In this document: positions 32,817 to 43,737 of the stretch, piece after piece
How the letters are laid out: each line of letters opens with the position of its first letter
Numbering within the stretch: the first letter of the stretch is position 1
From: Paraburkholderia sp.
GTDB taxonomy: Bacteria; Pseudomonadota; Gammaproteobacteria; Burkholderiales; Burkholderiaceae
DNA length: 64,000 bases
Assembly: GCA_004322045.1 (NCBI GenBank)
Contig: SCRN01000018.1
Coordinates: 150,741-214,740 of the forward strand
Direction: 5' to 3'
Program-made: the position numbers and the translations under genes
Notes under the pieces: model-generated
What the model saw: the letters and a program-made list of their open reading frames with translations, nothing else
What the model was told of the DNA's origin: nothing
Databases searched by the model: none

Positions 32817-33053
32817 GCGGATGAATACGATTGGCGGAAGGACGGGGCCCGAGCGGCAATGCCCGCTCGGGCGCGACGGCCAACGTTACCACAGGCGCCG
32901 CAGCACGGGCGAGGAGCGCGGGCGCGCGCCTGGTAAAATGCGCGTTTTCGAGCGCATTGCCGCATTGCCGGTCCACCGCGGCGCATGCGCGGCCGCGCGC
33001 CATCATCTATTGCCGCCGCAGGCAGCTCGCCTCGGCACCGATCACGGCACACC

Positions 33054-34409
33054 ATGTTCAGCTTTTTCAAACGATTCAAGGGCGGCAAGGCCGCCGATAC
33101 GCCGCAGGACACCCAAACAGCCGAAGCCCCGGCGGCACCAGCGGCTGCGCCAGTCGTCTCGCCAGCGCAAGCACCGACGCTGCCCGTCGCGACGGCCGCT
33201 TCGTCTGCGCCGCTTGCTGCATCCGCTGCATCCGGCGCGCCCACGGCCCCTGCTGCCCCTGCTGCCCCTGCTGCCCCTGCTGCCCCTGCTGCATCCGCTA
33301 CATCCGCCGCGTCCGCAATTCCCGCCGCTGACGCACCCGCCCCGGCGAGCGCTGCGTTCGCCGCGCCGCCCCAGCCTGCGCCGGAACCGTTCGCCAATGG
33401 CAGCGCCCCGAGCACCTCGACCTCGACCTCGACCTTGGCCACCGCCACCGCCTCCGCCGACGAAATCGAGACCGAGGAAATCGTGCCGCCCCCGCTCGTG
33501 GAGCCCGCGCAAAAGCAATCGTGGCTCGCGCGGCTACGCTCGGGACTATCGAAGACGAGCGCCGGGCTGACCGGCATCTTCGTGCGCACGAAGATCGACG
33601 ACGAGCTCTACGAGGAGCTGGAAACGGCGTTACTGATGGCCGATGCGGGGGTCGAGGCGACGGAATTCTTGCTCGGCGCATTGCACGAAAAGGTACGCAC
33701 GCAGCGATTGACCGACCCGCAGCAGGTCAAGGCGGCGCTGCGCGCGTTGATCGTCGATCTGCTCAAGCCGCTCGAGCGCTCGCTGGTGCTAGGCCGCGCA
33801 CAGCCGCTCGTGATGATGATCGCGGGCGTCAACGGCGCGGGTAAAACCACGAGCATCGGCAAACTCGCCAAGCATCTGCAACGCTTCGATCAGTCGGTGC
33901 TGCTTGCCGCCGGCGACACGTTCCGCGCAGCCGCCCGAGAGCAACTCGCGATTTGGGGCGAGCGCAACAACGTAACCGTCGTGGCGCAGGAAAGCGGCGA
34001 TCCGGCCGCCGTCATCTTCGATGCGGTTAGCGCGGCGCGAGCTCGCAAGATCGATGTCGTCATGGCGGATACGGCGGGCCGCCTACCCACTCAGTTGCAC
34101 CTCATGGAAGAGCTGCGCAAGGTCAAACGCGTGATCGGCAAGGCATTCGACGGGGCGCCGCATGAAGTGTTGCTCGTCATCGATGCGAACACGGGCCAAA
34201 ACGCGCTGGCGCAGGTCAAGGCATTCGACGATGCGCTGTCGCTCACGGGCCTGATCGTCACCAAGCTCGACGGCACGGCCAAAGGCGGTATCTTGGCGGC
34301 CATCGCGCGCCAGCGCCCCGTCCCGGTCTACTTCATCGGCGTCGGAGAGAAGGTCGAAGACTTGCAGCCGTTCAATGCCGAAGAATTCGCCGACGCGCTG
34401 CTCGGCTAA
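33054..34409 (+). CDS. ftsY: Signal recognition particle receptor FtsY
   Basis: 451 residues from the ATG at 33054. Residues 1-12 are a basic amphipathic membrane contact (MFSFFKRFKGGK), followed by a long Ala/Pro-rich linker (about 18-150) in place of the acidic A domain of E. coli. The NG GTPase domain fills about 160-451: [15 protein letters not shown] near 258, DTAGR near 338 and TKLDGTAKGG near 403. It docks SRP-ribosome complexes at the inner membrane. The linker contains a short tandem repeat. Confidence 0.96.
   Translation: MFSFFKRFKGGKAADTPQDTQTAEAPAAPAAAPVVSPAQAPTLPVATAASSAPLAASAASGAPTAPAAPAAPAAPAAPAASATSAASAIPAADAPAPASAAFAAPPQPAPEPFANGSAPSTSTSTSTLATATASADEIETEEIVPPPLVEPAQKQSWLARLRSGLSKTSAGLTGIFVRTKIDDELYEELETALLMADAGVEATEFLLGALHEKVRTQRLTDPQQVKAALRALIVDLLKPLERSLVLGRAQPLVMMIAGVNGAGKTTSIGKLAKHLQRFDQSVLLAAGDTFRAAAREQLAIWGERNNVTVVAQESGDPAAVIFDAVSAARARKIDVVMADTAGRLPTQLHLMEELRKVKRVIGKAFDGAPHEVLLVIDANTGQNALAQVKAFDDALSLTGLIVTKLDGTAKGGILAAIARQRPVPVYFIGVGEKVEDLQPFNAEEFADALLG
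33246..33290 (+). repeat. Five exact copies of a 9-bp coding repeat in ftsY
   Basis: GCCCCTGCT is repeated five times without a mismatch, each copy coding Ala-Pro-Ala, and then decays into GCATCCGCT-like units. The unit is a multiple of three, so copy changes would alter linker length without a frameshift. Confidence 0.95.
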
Positions 34410-34487
34410 CGGCCGCCGCCCAATCAACGGCCATGCGCGCGATTCGCGCCCGAAACGCGCGCGGGCTTTGCGTTACTCGTCACGCGC

Positions 34488-35132
34488 TTACTCGGCATCG
34501 GGCTGTTCGCTAGGCGCCGCGCGCACGAATGCCTCGTGCCGGGTGGCTTCCTCATAGATGCGTTGAATCGTCGGGTACGGTTGCATATCCACGTTGAAGC
34601 GGATTGCGTTGAACACCTGGGGCACGAGCGCCAGATCTGCCATCGTCGGCGCATCGCCGAAAACGAACTTGCCGGTTCGTGCATCCGACGCGAGCTGCGC
34701 TTCGATCGCTGTAAAGCCGTTCTCGACCCAGTGCTTATACCAAGCGTCTTTCGCTTCGTCCGTGACGCCCAGCTCGTGCTTCAGGTACTTGAGCACCCGC
34801 AGGTTGTTCAGTGGATGGATTTCGCACGCGACTTGCAGCGCGATGGCTCTCACGTGCGCGCGGTCGGCTGGCGCGCTCGGCAGTAGCGGCGGATTGGGGT
34901 GCACCTCCTCGAGATACTCGATGATGGCGAGCGACTGCCGCAACACCGCGTCGCCGTCGACGAGCGAGGGCACGATGCCGTCGGGGCAGATGCGTCGATA
35001 CTCGGCGCTCAGTTGCTCGCCTCCCCCGCGCAAGAGATGCACGCTGGCGTATTCATAGGGCAGGCCCTTCAAATTGAGCGCAATGCGCACGCGATAGGCC
35101 GCCGAACTGCGGAAATAGCTATAGAGCTTCAT
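34488..35132 (-). CDS. Maleylpyruvate/maleylacetoacetate isomerase (zeta-class GST)
   Basis: 214 residues from the ATG at 35132. The zeta-GST signature SSAAYRVRIALNLKG (residues 8-22) contains the active-site Ser-Ser; Cys replaced by Ala is usual for maleylpyruvate isomerases such as NagL. PSLVDGD and LRQSLAIIEYLEE form the glutathione site. The enzyme isomerises maleylpyruvate or maleylacetoacetate using glutathione. The gene follows a fumarylpyruvate-hydrolase-like gene by 29 bases, so the two probably work in sequence. Which ring-cleavage pathway feeds them cannot be seen here. Confidence 0.92.
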   Translation of the reverse strand: MKLYSYFRSSAAYRVRIALNLKGLPYEYASVHLLRGGGEQLSAEYRRICPDGIVPSLVDGDAVLRQSLAIIEYLEEVHPNPPLLPSAPADRAHVRAIALQVACEIHPLNNLRVLKYLKHELGVTDEAKDAWYKHWVENGFTAIEAQLASDARTGKFVFGDAPTMADLALVPQVFNAIRFNVDMQPYPTIQRIYEEATRHEAFVRAAPSEQPDAE

Positions 35133-35161
35133 CGAGTGTCCCCCTCCAACCGCGCGGGTCT

Positions 35162-35878
35162 TCACACCACGCGCACATTCAATTCCCCCAGCCCTTGCAC
35201 GGAACCCGTCAACAAATCGCCGCGCACTACGGGGCCGACGCCTTCGGGCGTGCCGGTGAATATCAGATCCCCGGGGCGAAGCTCGAACAGCGTCGACAAA
35301 TACGCGATCGTCTCGGCGGTGGACCAAATCAACTGCGATACGTCGGAGCACTGTTTCTCGACGCCATTGACCGCCAGCCGAATCGCTCCTTGCTCGATAT
35401 GGCCGACGCGCGACACCGGATGAATCGGGCCGAGCGGCGCCGAGTGATCGAAGCCTTTCGCAACGTCCCAAGGACGGCCCATTTTCTTCGCCTCGGCTTG
35501 CAGATCGCGGCGGGTCATGTCGAGGCCCAACGCATAGCCGTAGACGTGATCGAGCGCGCGATCCACCTCGATGTCGCGCCCGGCCCGGCCGATCGCAACG
35601 ACGAGCTCGATCTCGTGATGCACGTCGTTCGTGCGCGAGGGGTACGAGAATTCGCCGGTCGAGCCGGGTGCTACATACACGAGTGCGTCGGCCGGTTTGG
35701 TAAAGAAAAACGGCGGCTCGCGATCGGGATCGTGGCCCATTTCACGCGCATGGGCCGCGTAATTGCGACCGACGCAGTAGATGCGGCGAACCGGAAAGCG
35801 CTCGCGCGCACTCGCGACGCCGGCGCTTTCCGCAACCGGCACCGCGACGACGGGGGCGGGGGCAAACACATACTCCAT
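35162..35878 (-). CDS. Fumarylpyruvate hydrolase-like FAH family protein
   Basis: 238 residues with AAGGAG before the ATG. Fumarylacetoacetase C-terminal fold: CVGRNYAAHAREMG near residues 35-48, the metal ligands in NDVHHEIELVVAIG near 83-96, GYALGLDMTRRDLQ, and the C-terminal FTGTPEGVGPV. It is closest in length and features to NagK-type fumarylpyruvate hydrolases. With the isomerase that follows, it would convert maleylpyruvate through fumarylpyruvate to fumarate and pyruvate, the end of the gentisate route. No gentisate dioxygenase is present here. Confidence 0.9.
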   Translation of the reverse strand: MEYVFAPAPVVAVPVAESAGVASARERFPVRRIYCVGRNYAAHAREMGHDPDREPPFFFTKPADALVYVAPGSTGEFSYPSRTNDVHHEIELVVAIGRAGRDIEVDRALDHVYGYALGLDMTRRDLQAEAKKMGRPWDVAKGFDHSAPLGPIHPVSRVGHIEQGAIRLAVNGVEKQCSDVSQLIWSTAETIAYLSTLFELRPGDLIFTGTPEGVGPVVRGDLLTGSVQGLGELNVRVV

Positions 35879-36072
35879 CGCTTACTCCTTCGGATTCCAT
35901 GGGCGCCGCGCGTAGAATCCGCACGGCCGAAAGCATCGAGTGTAGCGCGGGCGCACGGGCGACGCCGCGCGGATCGACACCTCGCGGCTTGCCAGATGTG
36001 GGCGAATGCGGTACTCGTTAAACTTTCGCTATTCTTCTCTTCGCAGAGCACCGACTCTCGTCCCCGCGCGCC

Positions 36073-37044
36073 ATGACCGAACCCATTCCCGCCGAACCGT
36101 TTCCCTGCGCCCGCTTCATCAAGGAAATCGGGCGCGGCCCGCACGGCGCCCGCGCGCTATCGTCCGAAGACTCCTTTTCGCTCTACAGCGCGATGCTCGA
36201 CGGCCGCGTCTCCGACCTCGAACTCGGCGCGGTCTTGCTCGCTTACCGCCTCAAAGGGGAGACGGCTGACGAGCTCGCCGCCATGCTCGCGGCGGCCCAG
36301 GCGTCGATGATGCCGGTGCGTGCGCGCGGCGCCGTCTCGATCCCGAGCTATAACGGCGCGCGCAAGCAACCGAACCTGGTGCCGCTGCTTGCGCTACTGC
36401 TGGCTCGTGAGGGGGTGCCGACGCTCGTGCACGGCGTCACGGAAGATCCGGGCCGCGTGACGAGCGCCGAAATCTTCGCGTGTCTGGGGATCCAGGCGGC
36501 CGCCTCGCACGACGCGATCGAAGCGGCGCTAGCCGAGCGCCGGTTGGCGTTCGTGCCCGTGGACGTGCTTGCGCCCAAGCTCGCCCGCCTGCTCGCTTTG
36601 CGGCGGGTCATGGGCGTGCGCAACTCGACCCATACGCTCGTGAAAATCCTGCAGCCGTTCACGCCGGCCGGATTGCGGCTCGTCAATTACACGCACCCGG
36701 CTTACCGCGACAGCCTGGCCGAACTCTTCCTCGGTCACCCTGAGCTCGCCCGGGGCGGCGCGCTGCTCGCGCGAGGCACCGAGGGCGAAGCCGTCGCCGA
36801 CACGCGCCGTCAAGTGCAGATCGACTGGCTACACGACGGGTTGGCGCAGACCCTCGTCACGCCCGAGCGCAGTTCGCCGGACGAAGCCGAGCCCGAACTG
36901 CCCGCTGCTCGCGACGCGGAAACGACGGCGCGCTGGATCGAATCGGTGCTGCGCGGCGACGCCGCCGTGCCGCCAACGCTGGCCCGCCAGGTCAAGATCA
37001 TCGCCGACATCGCATGCGCGAACGCGGGAACCGACAACCCGTGA
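36073..37044 (+). CDS. ybiB: YbiB/TrpD2-type DNA-binding protein
   Basis: 323 residues. The fold is that of anthranilate phosphoribosyltransferase (nucleoside phosphorylase-like): helical N-terminal domain (ARALSSEDSFSLYSAMLDGRV, as in TrpD), then VPLLALLLAREGVPTLVHGV and the GVRNSTHTLVKILQPF segment. The TrpD PRPP-binding GTGGD motif is absent, replaced by IPSYNGARKQPN, as in the YbiB/TrpD2 family. These bind DNA or RNA without sequence specificity and, in E. coli, are damage-inducible. It lies upstream of the leuA leader. Confidence 0.88.
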   Translation: MTEPIPAEPFPCARFIKEIGRGPHGARALSSEDSFSLYSAMLDGRVSDLELGAVLLAYRLKGETADELAAMLAAAQASMMPVRARGAVSIPSYNGARKQPNLVPLLALLLAREGVPTLVHGVTEDPGRVTSAEIFACLGIQAAASHDAIEAALAERRLAFVPVDVLAPKLARLLALRRVMGVRNSTHTLVKILQPFTPAGLRLVNYTHPAYRDSLAELFLGHPELARGGALLARGTEGEAVADTRRQVQIDWLHDGLAQTLVTPERSSPDEAEPELPAARDAETTARWIESVLRGDAAVPPTLARQVKIIADIACANAGTDNP

Positions 37045-37071
37045 CGCACGGGCTCAGACGCAAGGGCTCAG

Positions 37072-37101
37072 TTGACAGCGCGCAGCACGCTGTCATACAG
37101 T
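37072..37101 (+). promoter_or_regulatory. Sigma-70 promoter of the leuA leader, with internal inverted repeat
   Basis: TTGACA (37072-37077) is followed after 18 bases by TACAGT (37096-37101). Within it, GACAGCG (37074-37080) and CGCTGTC (37088-37094) form a perfect 7-bp inverted repeat with a 7-base centre that covers the -35 and spacer, an operator-like placement. Start of transcription would fall at about 37107-37109, where the leader ATG lies. Confidence 0.6.
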
Positions 37102-37108
37102 GCGTCTC

Positions 37109-37183
37109 ATGCGTTCAATCCTGAACTCCCTCCGAATTACCTCCGGCCGCCTAGCGCGGCCCCTATCGCTACGACTAGCGTAA
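37109..37183 (+). CDS. Leucine leader peptide of leuA (24 aa)
   Basis: ATG at 37109, TAA at 37181-37183. Six of 24 codons are Leu. Four are CTA (37151, 37163, 37169, 37175), a codon very rare in the high-GC genes around it, clustered in the last ten codons. There is no Shine-Dalgarno sequence; the ATG coincides with the expected transcription start, so it may be translated as a leaderless message. A perfect stem-loop begins inside its last codons. These are the hallmarks of ribosome-mediated leucine attenuation. This is my reading of the sequence; translation is not shown. Confidence 0.65.
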   Translation: MRSILNSLRITSGRLARPLSLRLA

Positions 37184-37211
37184 GCCAGTCGTAGCGCCGC
37201 GCCTCGCGCGG
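37167..37211 (+). promoter_or_regulatory. Stem-loops of the leuA attenuator region
   Basis: CGCTACGACT (37167-37176) and AGTCGTAGCG (37187-37196) form a perfect 10-bp stem with a 10-base loop that contains the leader stop codon. Directly after it, CCGCGC (37197-37202) and GCGCGG (37206-37211) form a second short GC hairpin. The first stem's 5' arm contains the third and fourth CTA codons, so a ribosome stalled there would prevent its formation. TAGTCGT at 37277-37283 could pair with ACGACTA (37171-37177) as an alternative. No U tract follows, so termination may be Rho-dependent. The remaining 200 bases to leuA show nothing else clear. Confidence 0.55.
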
Positions 37212-37258
37212 TCCTCCCGCAGCACCCCGAGCAGTTTCCGTTTCACCCCAAACCGTAG

Positions 37259-39094
<1,836 letters not shown>

Positions 39095-39158
39095 GCGTGT
39101 TTGCGCCAACCGGGCACGCCTGCCACGAACAGGCGGCGCCAGCGATGCGCTGCGCGTT

Positions 39159-39542
39159 CTACTCGAGCGCGCAGCGTGTCGCCTGCCAGGCGAGAAGCCG
39201 CCAGTGGCCGTCTTCTCGCGATTGAATGGCCATGTAGGCGATCGGAAACAATATCGCGCCGTTGTTCGCCTCCATCTCGACCAACGCGCGGCCCGTGACG
39301 ACGCAAGCGTCGCTGCCGACGGGCAGGACATCCTGCGATTGCACCTCGATTTGCCGATACCGGCGGTGACCGCCGGAAATGGCATCGATGAACTGCCGCT
39401 TCGTCTCGCGCTTGCCGTTCGTGTGAACGTAGCTGACGCTCTCCGAAAGCAGTTGGTTCAGCACCGGCACATCGCCATCGACCATCGCGCGAAACCGATC
39501 GCGCTCGAGCGCCCGAATCGCCTCGATCACCTTCGCCGCCAT
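39159..39542 (-). CDS. NTF2-fold (DUF4440/SnoaL-like) protein
   Basis: 127 residues. It begins with a helix (VIEAIRALERDRFRAMVDGD) followed by LLSESVSYVHTNGKRETKRQFIDAI, the pattern of DUF4440-type nuclear transport factor 2 fold proteins. The C-terminal strands include ALVEMEANNG and DGHWRLLAWQATR. Such small proteins serve as isomerases, hydrolases or binding modules; nothing here fixes the function. It is convergent with leuA and precedes pagL by about 40 bases in opposite numbering, on the same strand. Confidence 0.8.
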   Translation of the reverse strand: MAAKVIEAIRALERDRFRAMVDGDVPVLNQLLSESVSYVHTNGKRETKRQFIDAISGGHRRYRQIEVQSQDVLPVGSDACVVTGRALVEMEANNGAILFPIAYMAIQSREDGHWRLLAWQATRCALE

Positions 39543-39581
39543 CGCTCAGCCCCCAATGCGACCGGCGCGCGTGCGCCGCCG

Positions 39582-40181
39582 TCAGAAGTTGTACTGCAGG
39601 TATAGCTGGGTGAAATTTATACCAGGATTCGGCTCTTTGATACCGCCATTCGACACGTGTTGGAAACGCACACCCGCAGCATACTGCTGGCGCGAGCCGA
39701 ACTGCGCGCCGACGCCCGCCGTCTCCTCGAACTGGAATGCGGTAGACAAGGTGTAGGTATCGGTGATGGTCGGATGCGAGAGGATGCGGAACCCCGCCCC
39801 AGCCTCGAGATACGGCCGGATCCACCCCGAATCCTTGATGAAGCGCACCATCGGCGTCAAGCCGATTTCGTAGACGTCGTTGTGAAAGACGCCCTCATCG
39901 GTGTGCCAGTAGCCGAGATGAGCTTCCCCGAGCAGCGAAAAATGCCAGCCGCCGATGTCCCACCAATTCAATCCCGGATCCCAGACGAAGCCGAGATCGA
40001 CTTTCTTGACTTTGTGCTGAGCGATGCCAAGCGCGACTTGAGCGCCGAACGTGTGGTCCGAGGACGCCGCCGCGGCCGATTCCTGCGCGTGCGCCGCTGC
40101 CGTGGCACTGAGCAACAGCGCTGAGACGATGCCGCGCAGCGCCGCGCGCTTGAGCCCGATCAAATGGTTCTTCTTTTTCAT
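39582..40181 (-). CDS. pagL: PagL-like lipid A 3-O-deacylase (acyloxyacyl hydrolase)
   Basis: 199 residues from the ATG at 40181 (MKKKNHLIGLKRAALRG). A signal peptide of about 32 residues ends AHAQ, followed by an eight-stranded outer-membrane barrel with aromatic-rich strands (YWHTDEGVFHNDVYEIGL) and a C-terminal Phe. The segment RFQHVSNGG holds His175 and Ser177, matching the PagL catalytic His and Ser. The usual Glu twelve residues after Ser is not seen at that spacing; Glu183 is the nearest acid. It would remove the 3-linked acyl chain of lipid A. It is divergent from rpoH. Confidence 0.83.
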   Translation of the reverse strand: MKKKNHLIGLKRAALRGIVSALLLSATAAAHAQESAAAASSDHTFGAQVALGIAQHKVKKVDLGFVWDPGLNWWDIGGWHFSLLGEAHLGYWHTDEGVFHNDVYEIGLTPMVRFIKDSGWIRPYLEAGAGFRILSHPTITDTYTLSTAFQFEETAGVGAQFGSRQQYAAGVRFQHVSNGGIKEPNPGINFTQLYLQYNF

Positions 40182-40439
40182 CTCGATACTCCAACCATAC
40201 GAGTTGAACGCCGAGGTCCCCGGCCGCTGCGGTGGGGTCGAATGATCATACTGTGGGGCCAATGGCCTAAAGGTACTGTTTCTGGCAAAACATTGTTTGG
40301 AAACTGCGCAAGGCGGGCGCTGGGTTCGAGTCGTGAAGGTCTCCCCGGCAGACCGTTCGACAGAAGCGTAAGATAGGCTATCGGAATTCACAATTTGATA
40401 GATCAAGGGAACTTCAGCAGGACGGCGGACTCGAACGCT

Positions 40440-40469
40440 TAGCACTCTCCGAAACGGAGTGCTAATATC
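40440..40469 (+). promoter_or_regulatory. CIRCE element (HrcA operator) at the rpoH promoter
   Basis: TTAGCACTC (40440-40448), nine bases, GAGTGCTAA (40458-40466): an exact match to the CIRCE consensus bound by the heat-shock repressor HrcA. A TAATAT -10-like hexamer overlaps its right edge (40464-40469), with TTAGCA 18 bases upstream as a possible -35, so HrcA binding would block RNA polymerase. The 344-base region between pagL and rpoH also contains TTGAT-AG-ATCAA (40395-40406) and GATAGGCTATC (40372-40382), two small palindromes without an assigned role. Confidence 0.93.
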
Positions 40470-40525
40470 CCCGGTGAAGTTGTCTTCGTGACTGAGCAGT
40501 ACTCGATTCACAAGGAGTTTCTTAC

Positions 40526-41458
<933 letters not shown>

Positions 41459-41493
41459 GCGAGCTCGCGGCGTTTCGCCTCGTCTCTTCATCG

Positions 41494-41528
41494 AAATCCC
41501 GCTGCATCTGCGCAGCGGGATTTTTTTT
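41494..41528 (+). terminator. Intrinsic terminator after rpoH
   Basis: AAATCCCGCTGC (41494-41505) pairs exactly with GCAGCGGGATTT (41512-41523), loop of six bases, then T residues to 41528. The remaining 300 bases up to cydP (41529-41827) contain no gene I can support; a small CACCT/AGGTG inverted repeat lies around 41762-41778. Confidence 0.92.
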
Positions 41529-41827
41529 GCCCGCGCCCGCGCTCGCGCACACCCCGGTGACCCGGTCGACTGCGTTGGCAGGCGGCGCCTCCCGGCGTTT
41601 TTGAACCCGTCCAAACCAGCGCCGTTCCGAACAGTCCCTCTTATTCAGCCCCGGATCACCCTGCGTTAAAACGCCACGCCATTGTCGCAGGTCAACCGGC
41701 ACCTCCACTCTGCGGCCTACGATGGATTCGACTGTTTCGGCGGCTTGAACGTTTGCCTCTCACCTCCTTCGTCAGGTGAAACGGACAACCCGCATACCGA
41801 AAGCGGCGATTACAGGAATCCGACGCC

Positions 41828-42112
41828 ATGCGAGCCGTCCATCGTAAAGCCACTGCGCATGCTGCGCCCCCCAGCGGCCGCGCGCATCGTTCGCTTGCAA
41901 CATCGCTCGGCCGCTGGGCGCGCGGCCCGACGTTCGCACGCGACATCACGCTCGTGCTCGCGCTCAAAGTCGTATTGCTGATCGCACTGAAGTTCGCATT
42001 TTTCAATCACCCTCGCGCGACCGATATGTCTCTGCCGCCCGCAGAAGTCGCGAGGGCTCTGCTTTCCTCTCCCGCCCCTCGCGTGTCACAAGGAGTCGGC
42101 CATGCTCAGTAG
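41828..42112 (+). CDS. cydP: Putative cytochrome bd small subunit CydP
   Basis: 94 residues with an AGGA site before the ATG. The basic N-terminus (about residues 1-38) precedes one membrane helix at about 39-60 with the signature ARDITLVLALKVVLLIALK, then FAFFNHP and a polar tail ending SQGVGHAQ. This matches the small CydP protein encoded just ahead of cydAB in many proteobacteria. Its last 11 bases overlap the cydA start, so translation is probably coupled. The exact role is not established; it is expected to pack against CydA like other single-helix oxidase subunits. Confidence 0.82.
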   Translation: MRAVHRKATAHAAPPSGRAHRSLATSLGRWARGPTFARDITLVLALKVVLLIALKFAFFNHPRATDMSLPPAEVARALLSSPAPRVSQGVGHAQ

Positions 42113-43694
42113 TGAAGTCGTCGATCTCTCGCGCCTGCAATTCGGCGTGACAGCCCTTTATCACTTTTTATTCGTCCCGCTCACGCTGGGGCTTTCATGG
42201 CTGCTCGTCATCATGGAAGCCGTTTTCGTGATGACCGATAAGCCCGTCTACAAAGACATGACCCAGTTTTGGGGCAAGCTGTTCGGCATCAACTTCGCCA
42301 TGGGCGTTACGACGGGTATCACGCTCGAATTCCAGTTCGGAACGAATTGGGCCTACTACTCGCACTATGTGGGCGATATCTTCGGCGTGCCGCTCGCCGT
42401 CGAAGGACTTATGGCGTTCTTTCTCGAATCGACGTTCGTCGGTCTGTTCTTTTTCGGCTGGAATCGCCTCTCCAAAGTTCAGCATCTGGTCGTCACGTTT
42501 CTCGTGGCGCTCGGCTCGAACCTCTCGGCGCTGTGGATTCTCGTTGCCAACGGCTGGATGAATTACCCGGTCGGCGCCGCGTTCAACTTTGAAACGATGC
42601 GCATGGAACTCACGAGCCTGTTCGCCGTGATCTTCAATCCGATCGCGCAGGTCAAATTCGTTCATACGGTATCGGCCGGTTACGTGACCGCTTCGATGTT
42701 CGTGCTCGGGATCTCGTCCTGGTACCTGCTCAAGCGCCGCGACGTCGAGTTCGCGCTGCGCTCGTTCACCGTCGCAGCGGGGTTCGGACTTGCATCGACG
42801 CTTTGCGTCATCGTGCTCGGCGACGAATCGGGGTATAACACCGGCGAAGTGCAAAAGGTCAAGCTCGCGGCCATCGAAGCGGAATGGGAAACGGCCAAGC
42901 CGCCCGCAGCGTTCACCGTGTTCGGCATTCCCAATCAGGCGGAGCAACGCACCGATTACGCGCTACGCGTTCCCTATGCGCTGGGCCTCATCGCCACGCG
43001 ATCGCTCGACGAGCCGGTGATCGGCCTGAAAGATCTGGCGGCTCAAAACGAGACCCACGTTCGAAATGGCATGCTCGCCTACGCCGCCTTGCAACAGTTG
43101 AAGCAAGGCGACACGTCCGCCACCGCGCGCGCGGCCTTCGACGCACACAAGAGCGATCTCGGCTACGGACTGTTGCTCAAGCCGATGACGCCGCGCGTCA
43201 CCGATGCGACACCGGAGCAGATCCATCGCGCCGCCGCATCGACCATCCCGCCGGTCGCGCCTATCTTCTTCTCGTTCCGCCTGATGGTCGGCCTCGGGAT
43301 CCTGTTCCTCGCGACTTTCGTCTACGCGTTCTGGATGTGCGCGCGTCGCGCGGTGCTCGACGATCGCCGCCGCTGGTTCCTACGCTGGGCCGTGTGGGCC
43401 ATTCCGCTGCCGTGGCTCGCGGCGGAATTCGGCTGGGTCGTGGCCGAGCTCGGACGCCAGCCCTGGACGATCGCCGGCATCTTGCCGACGCATCTGTCCG
43501 TGTCGAGCCTTTCGGCCACCGACGTGTATCTGAGCCTTGCGGGATTCGCGCTCTTCTATACGGCGCTCTTCGTCGTCGAGATCACGCTGATGTTCAAGTA
43601 CGCGCGCCTCGGCCCTGCCTCGTTGCACACGGGCCGCTACCAGACGGAGTCGGAGAAACCGGCGGCAGTCGTCGCGAGCGACACGCCCGCATGA
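42102..43694 (+). CDS. cydA: Cytochrome bd ubiquinol oxidase subunit I CydA
   Basis: 530 residues, nine helices. Heme b595/d ligand His21 lies in [13 protein letters not shown], and the heme b558 His is in [12 protein letters not shown]. The Q-loop is of the long, E. coli bd-I type ([19 protein letters not shown] ... [12 protein letters not shown]), not the short CIO type. The enzyme oxidises ubiquinol and reduces O2 with high affinity. Operon cydP-cydA-cydB-cydX. Confidence 0.97.
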   Translation: MLSSEVVDLSRLQFGVTALYHFLFVPLTLGLSWLLVIMEAVFVMTDKPVYKDMTQFWGKLFGINFAMGVTTGITLEFQFGTNWAYYSHYVGDIFGVPLAVEGLMAFFLESTFVGLFFFGWNRLSKVQHLVVTFLVALGSNLSALWILVANGWMNYPVGAAFNFETMRMELTSLFAVIFNPIAQVKFVHTVSAGYVTASMFVLGISSWYLLKRRDVEFALRSFTVAAGFGLASTLCVIVLGDESGYNTGEVQKVKLAAIEAEWETAKPPAAFTVFGIPNQAEQRTDYALRVPYALGLIATRSLDEPVIGLKDLAAQNETHVRNGMLAYAALQQLKQGDTSATARAAFDAHKSDLGYGLLLKPMTPRVTDATPEQIHRAAASTIPPVAPIFFSFRLMVGLGILFLATFVYAFWMCARRAVLDDRRRWFLRWAVWAIPLPWLAAEFGWVVAELGRQPWTIAGILPTHLSVSSLSATDVYLSLAGFALFYTALFVVEITLMFKYARLGPASLHTGRYQTESEKPAAVVASDTPA

Positions 43695-43737
43695 AGCCGC
43701 GGATGCATCTACGTCATCGATCGATCAAAGGACCATC

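Noticed and set aside
33246..33290. CRISPR-like or intergenic satellite repeat
   Set aside because: The repeat has no spacers and lies in frame inside ftsY, so it is a coding tandem repeat. No CRISPR array was seen anywhere in the window.
40395..40406. FNR/ANR-like box TTGAT-AG-ATCAA upstream of rpoH
   Set aside because: The half-sites are right but the spacer is two bases instead of four, so an FNR-type dimer should not fit.
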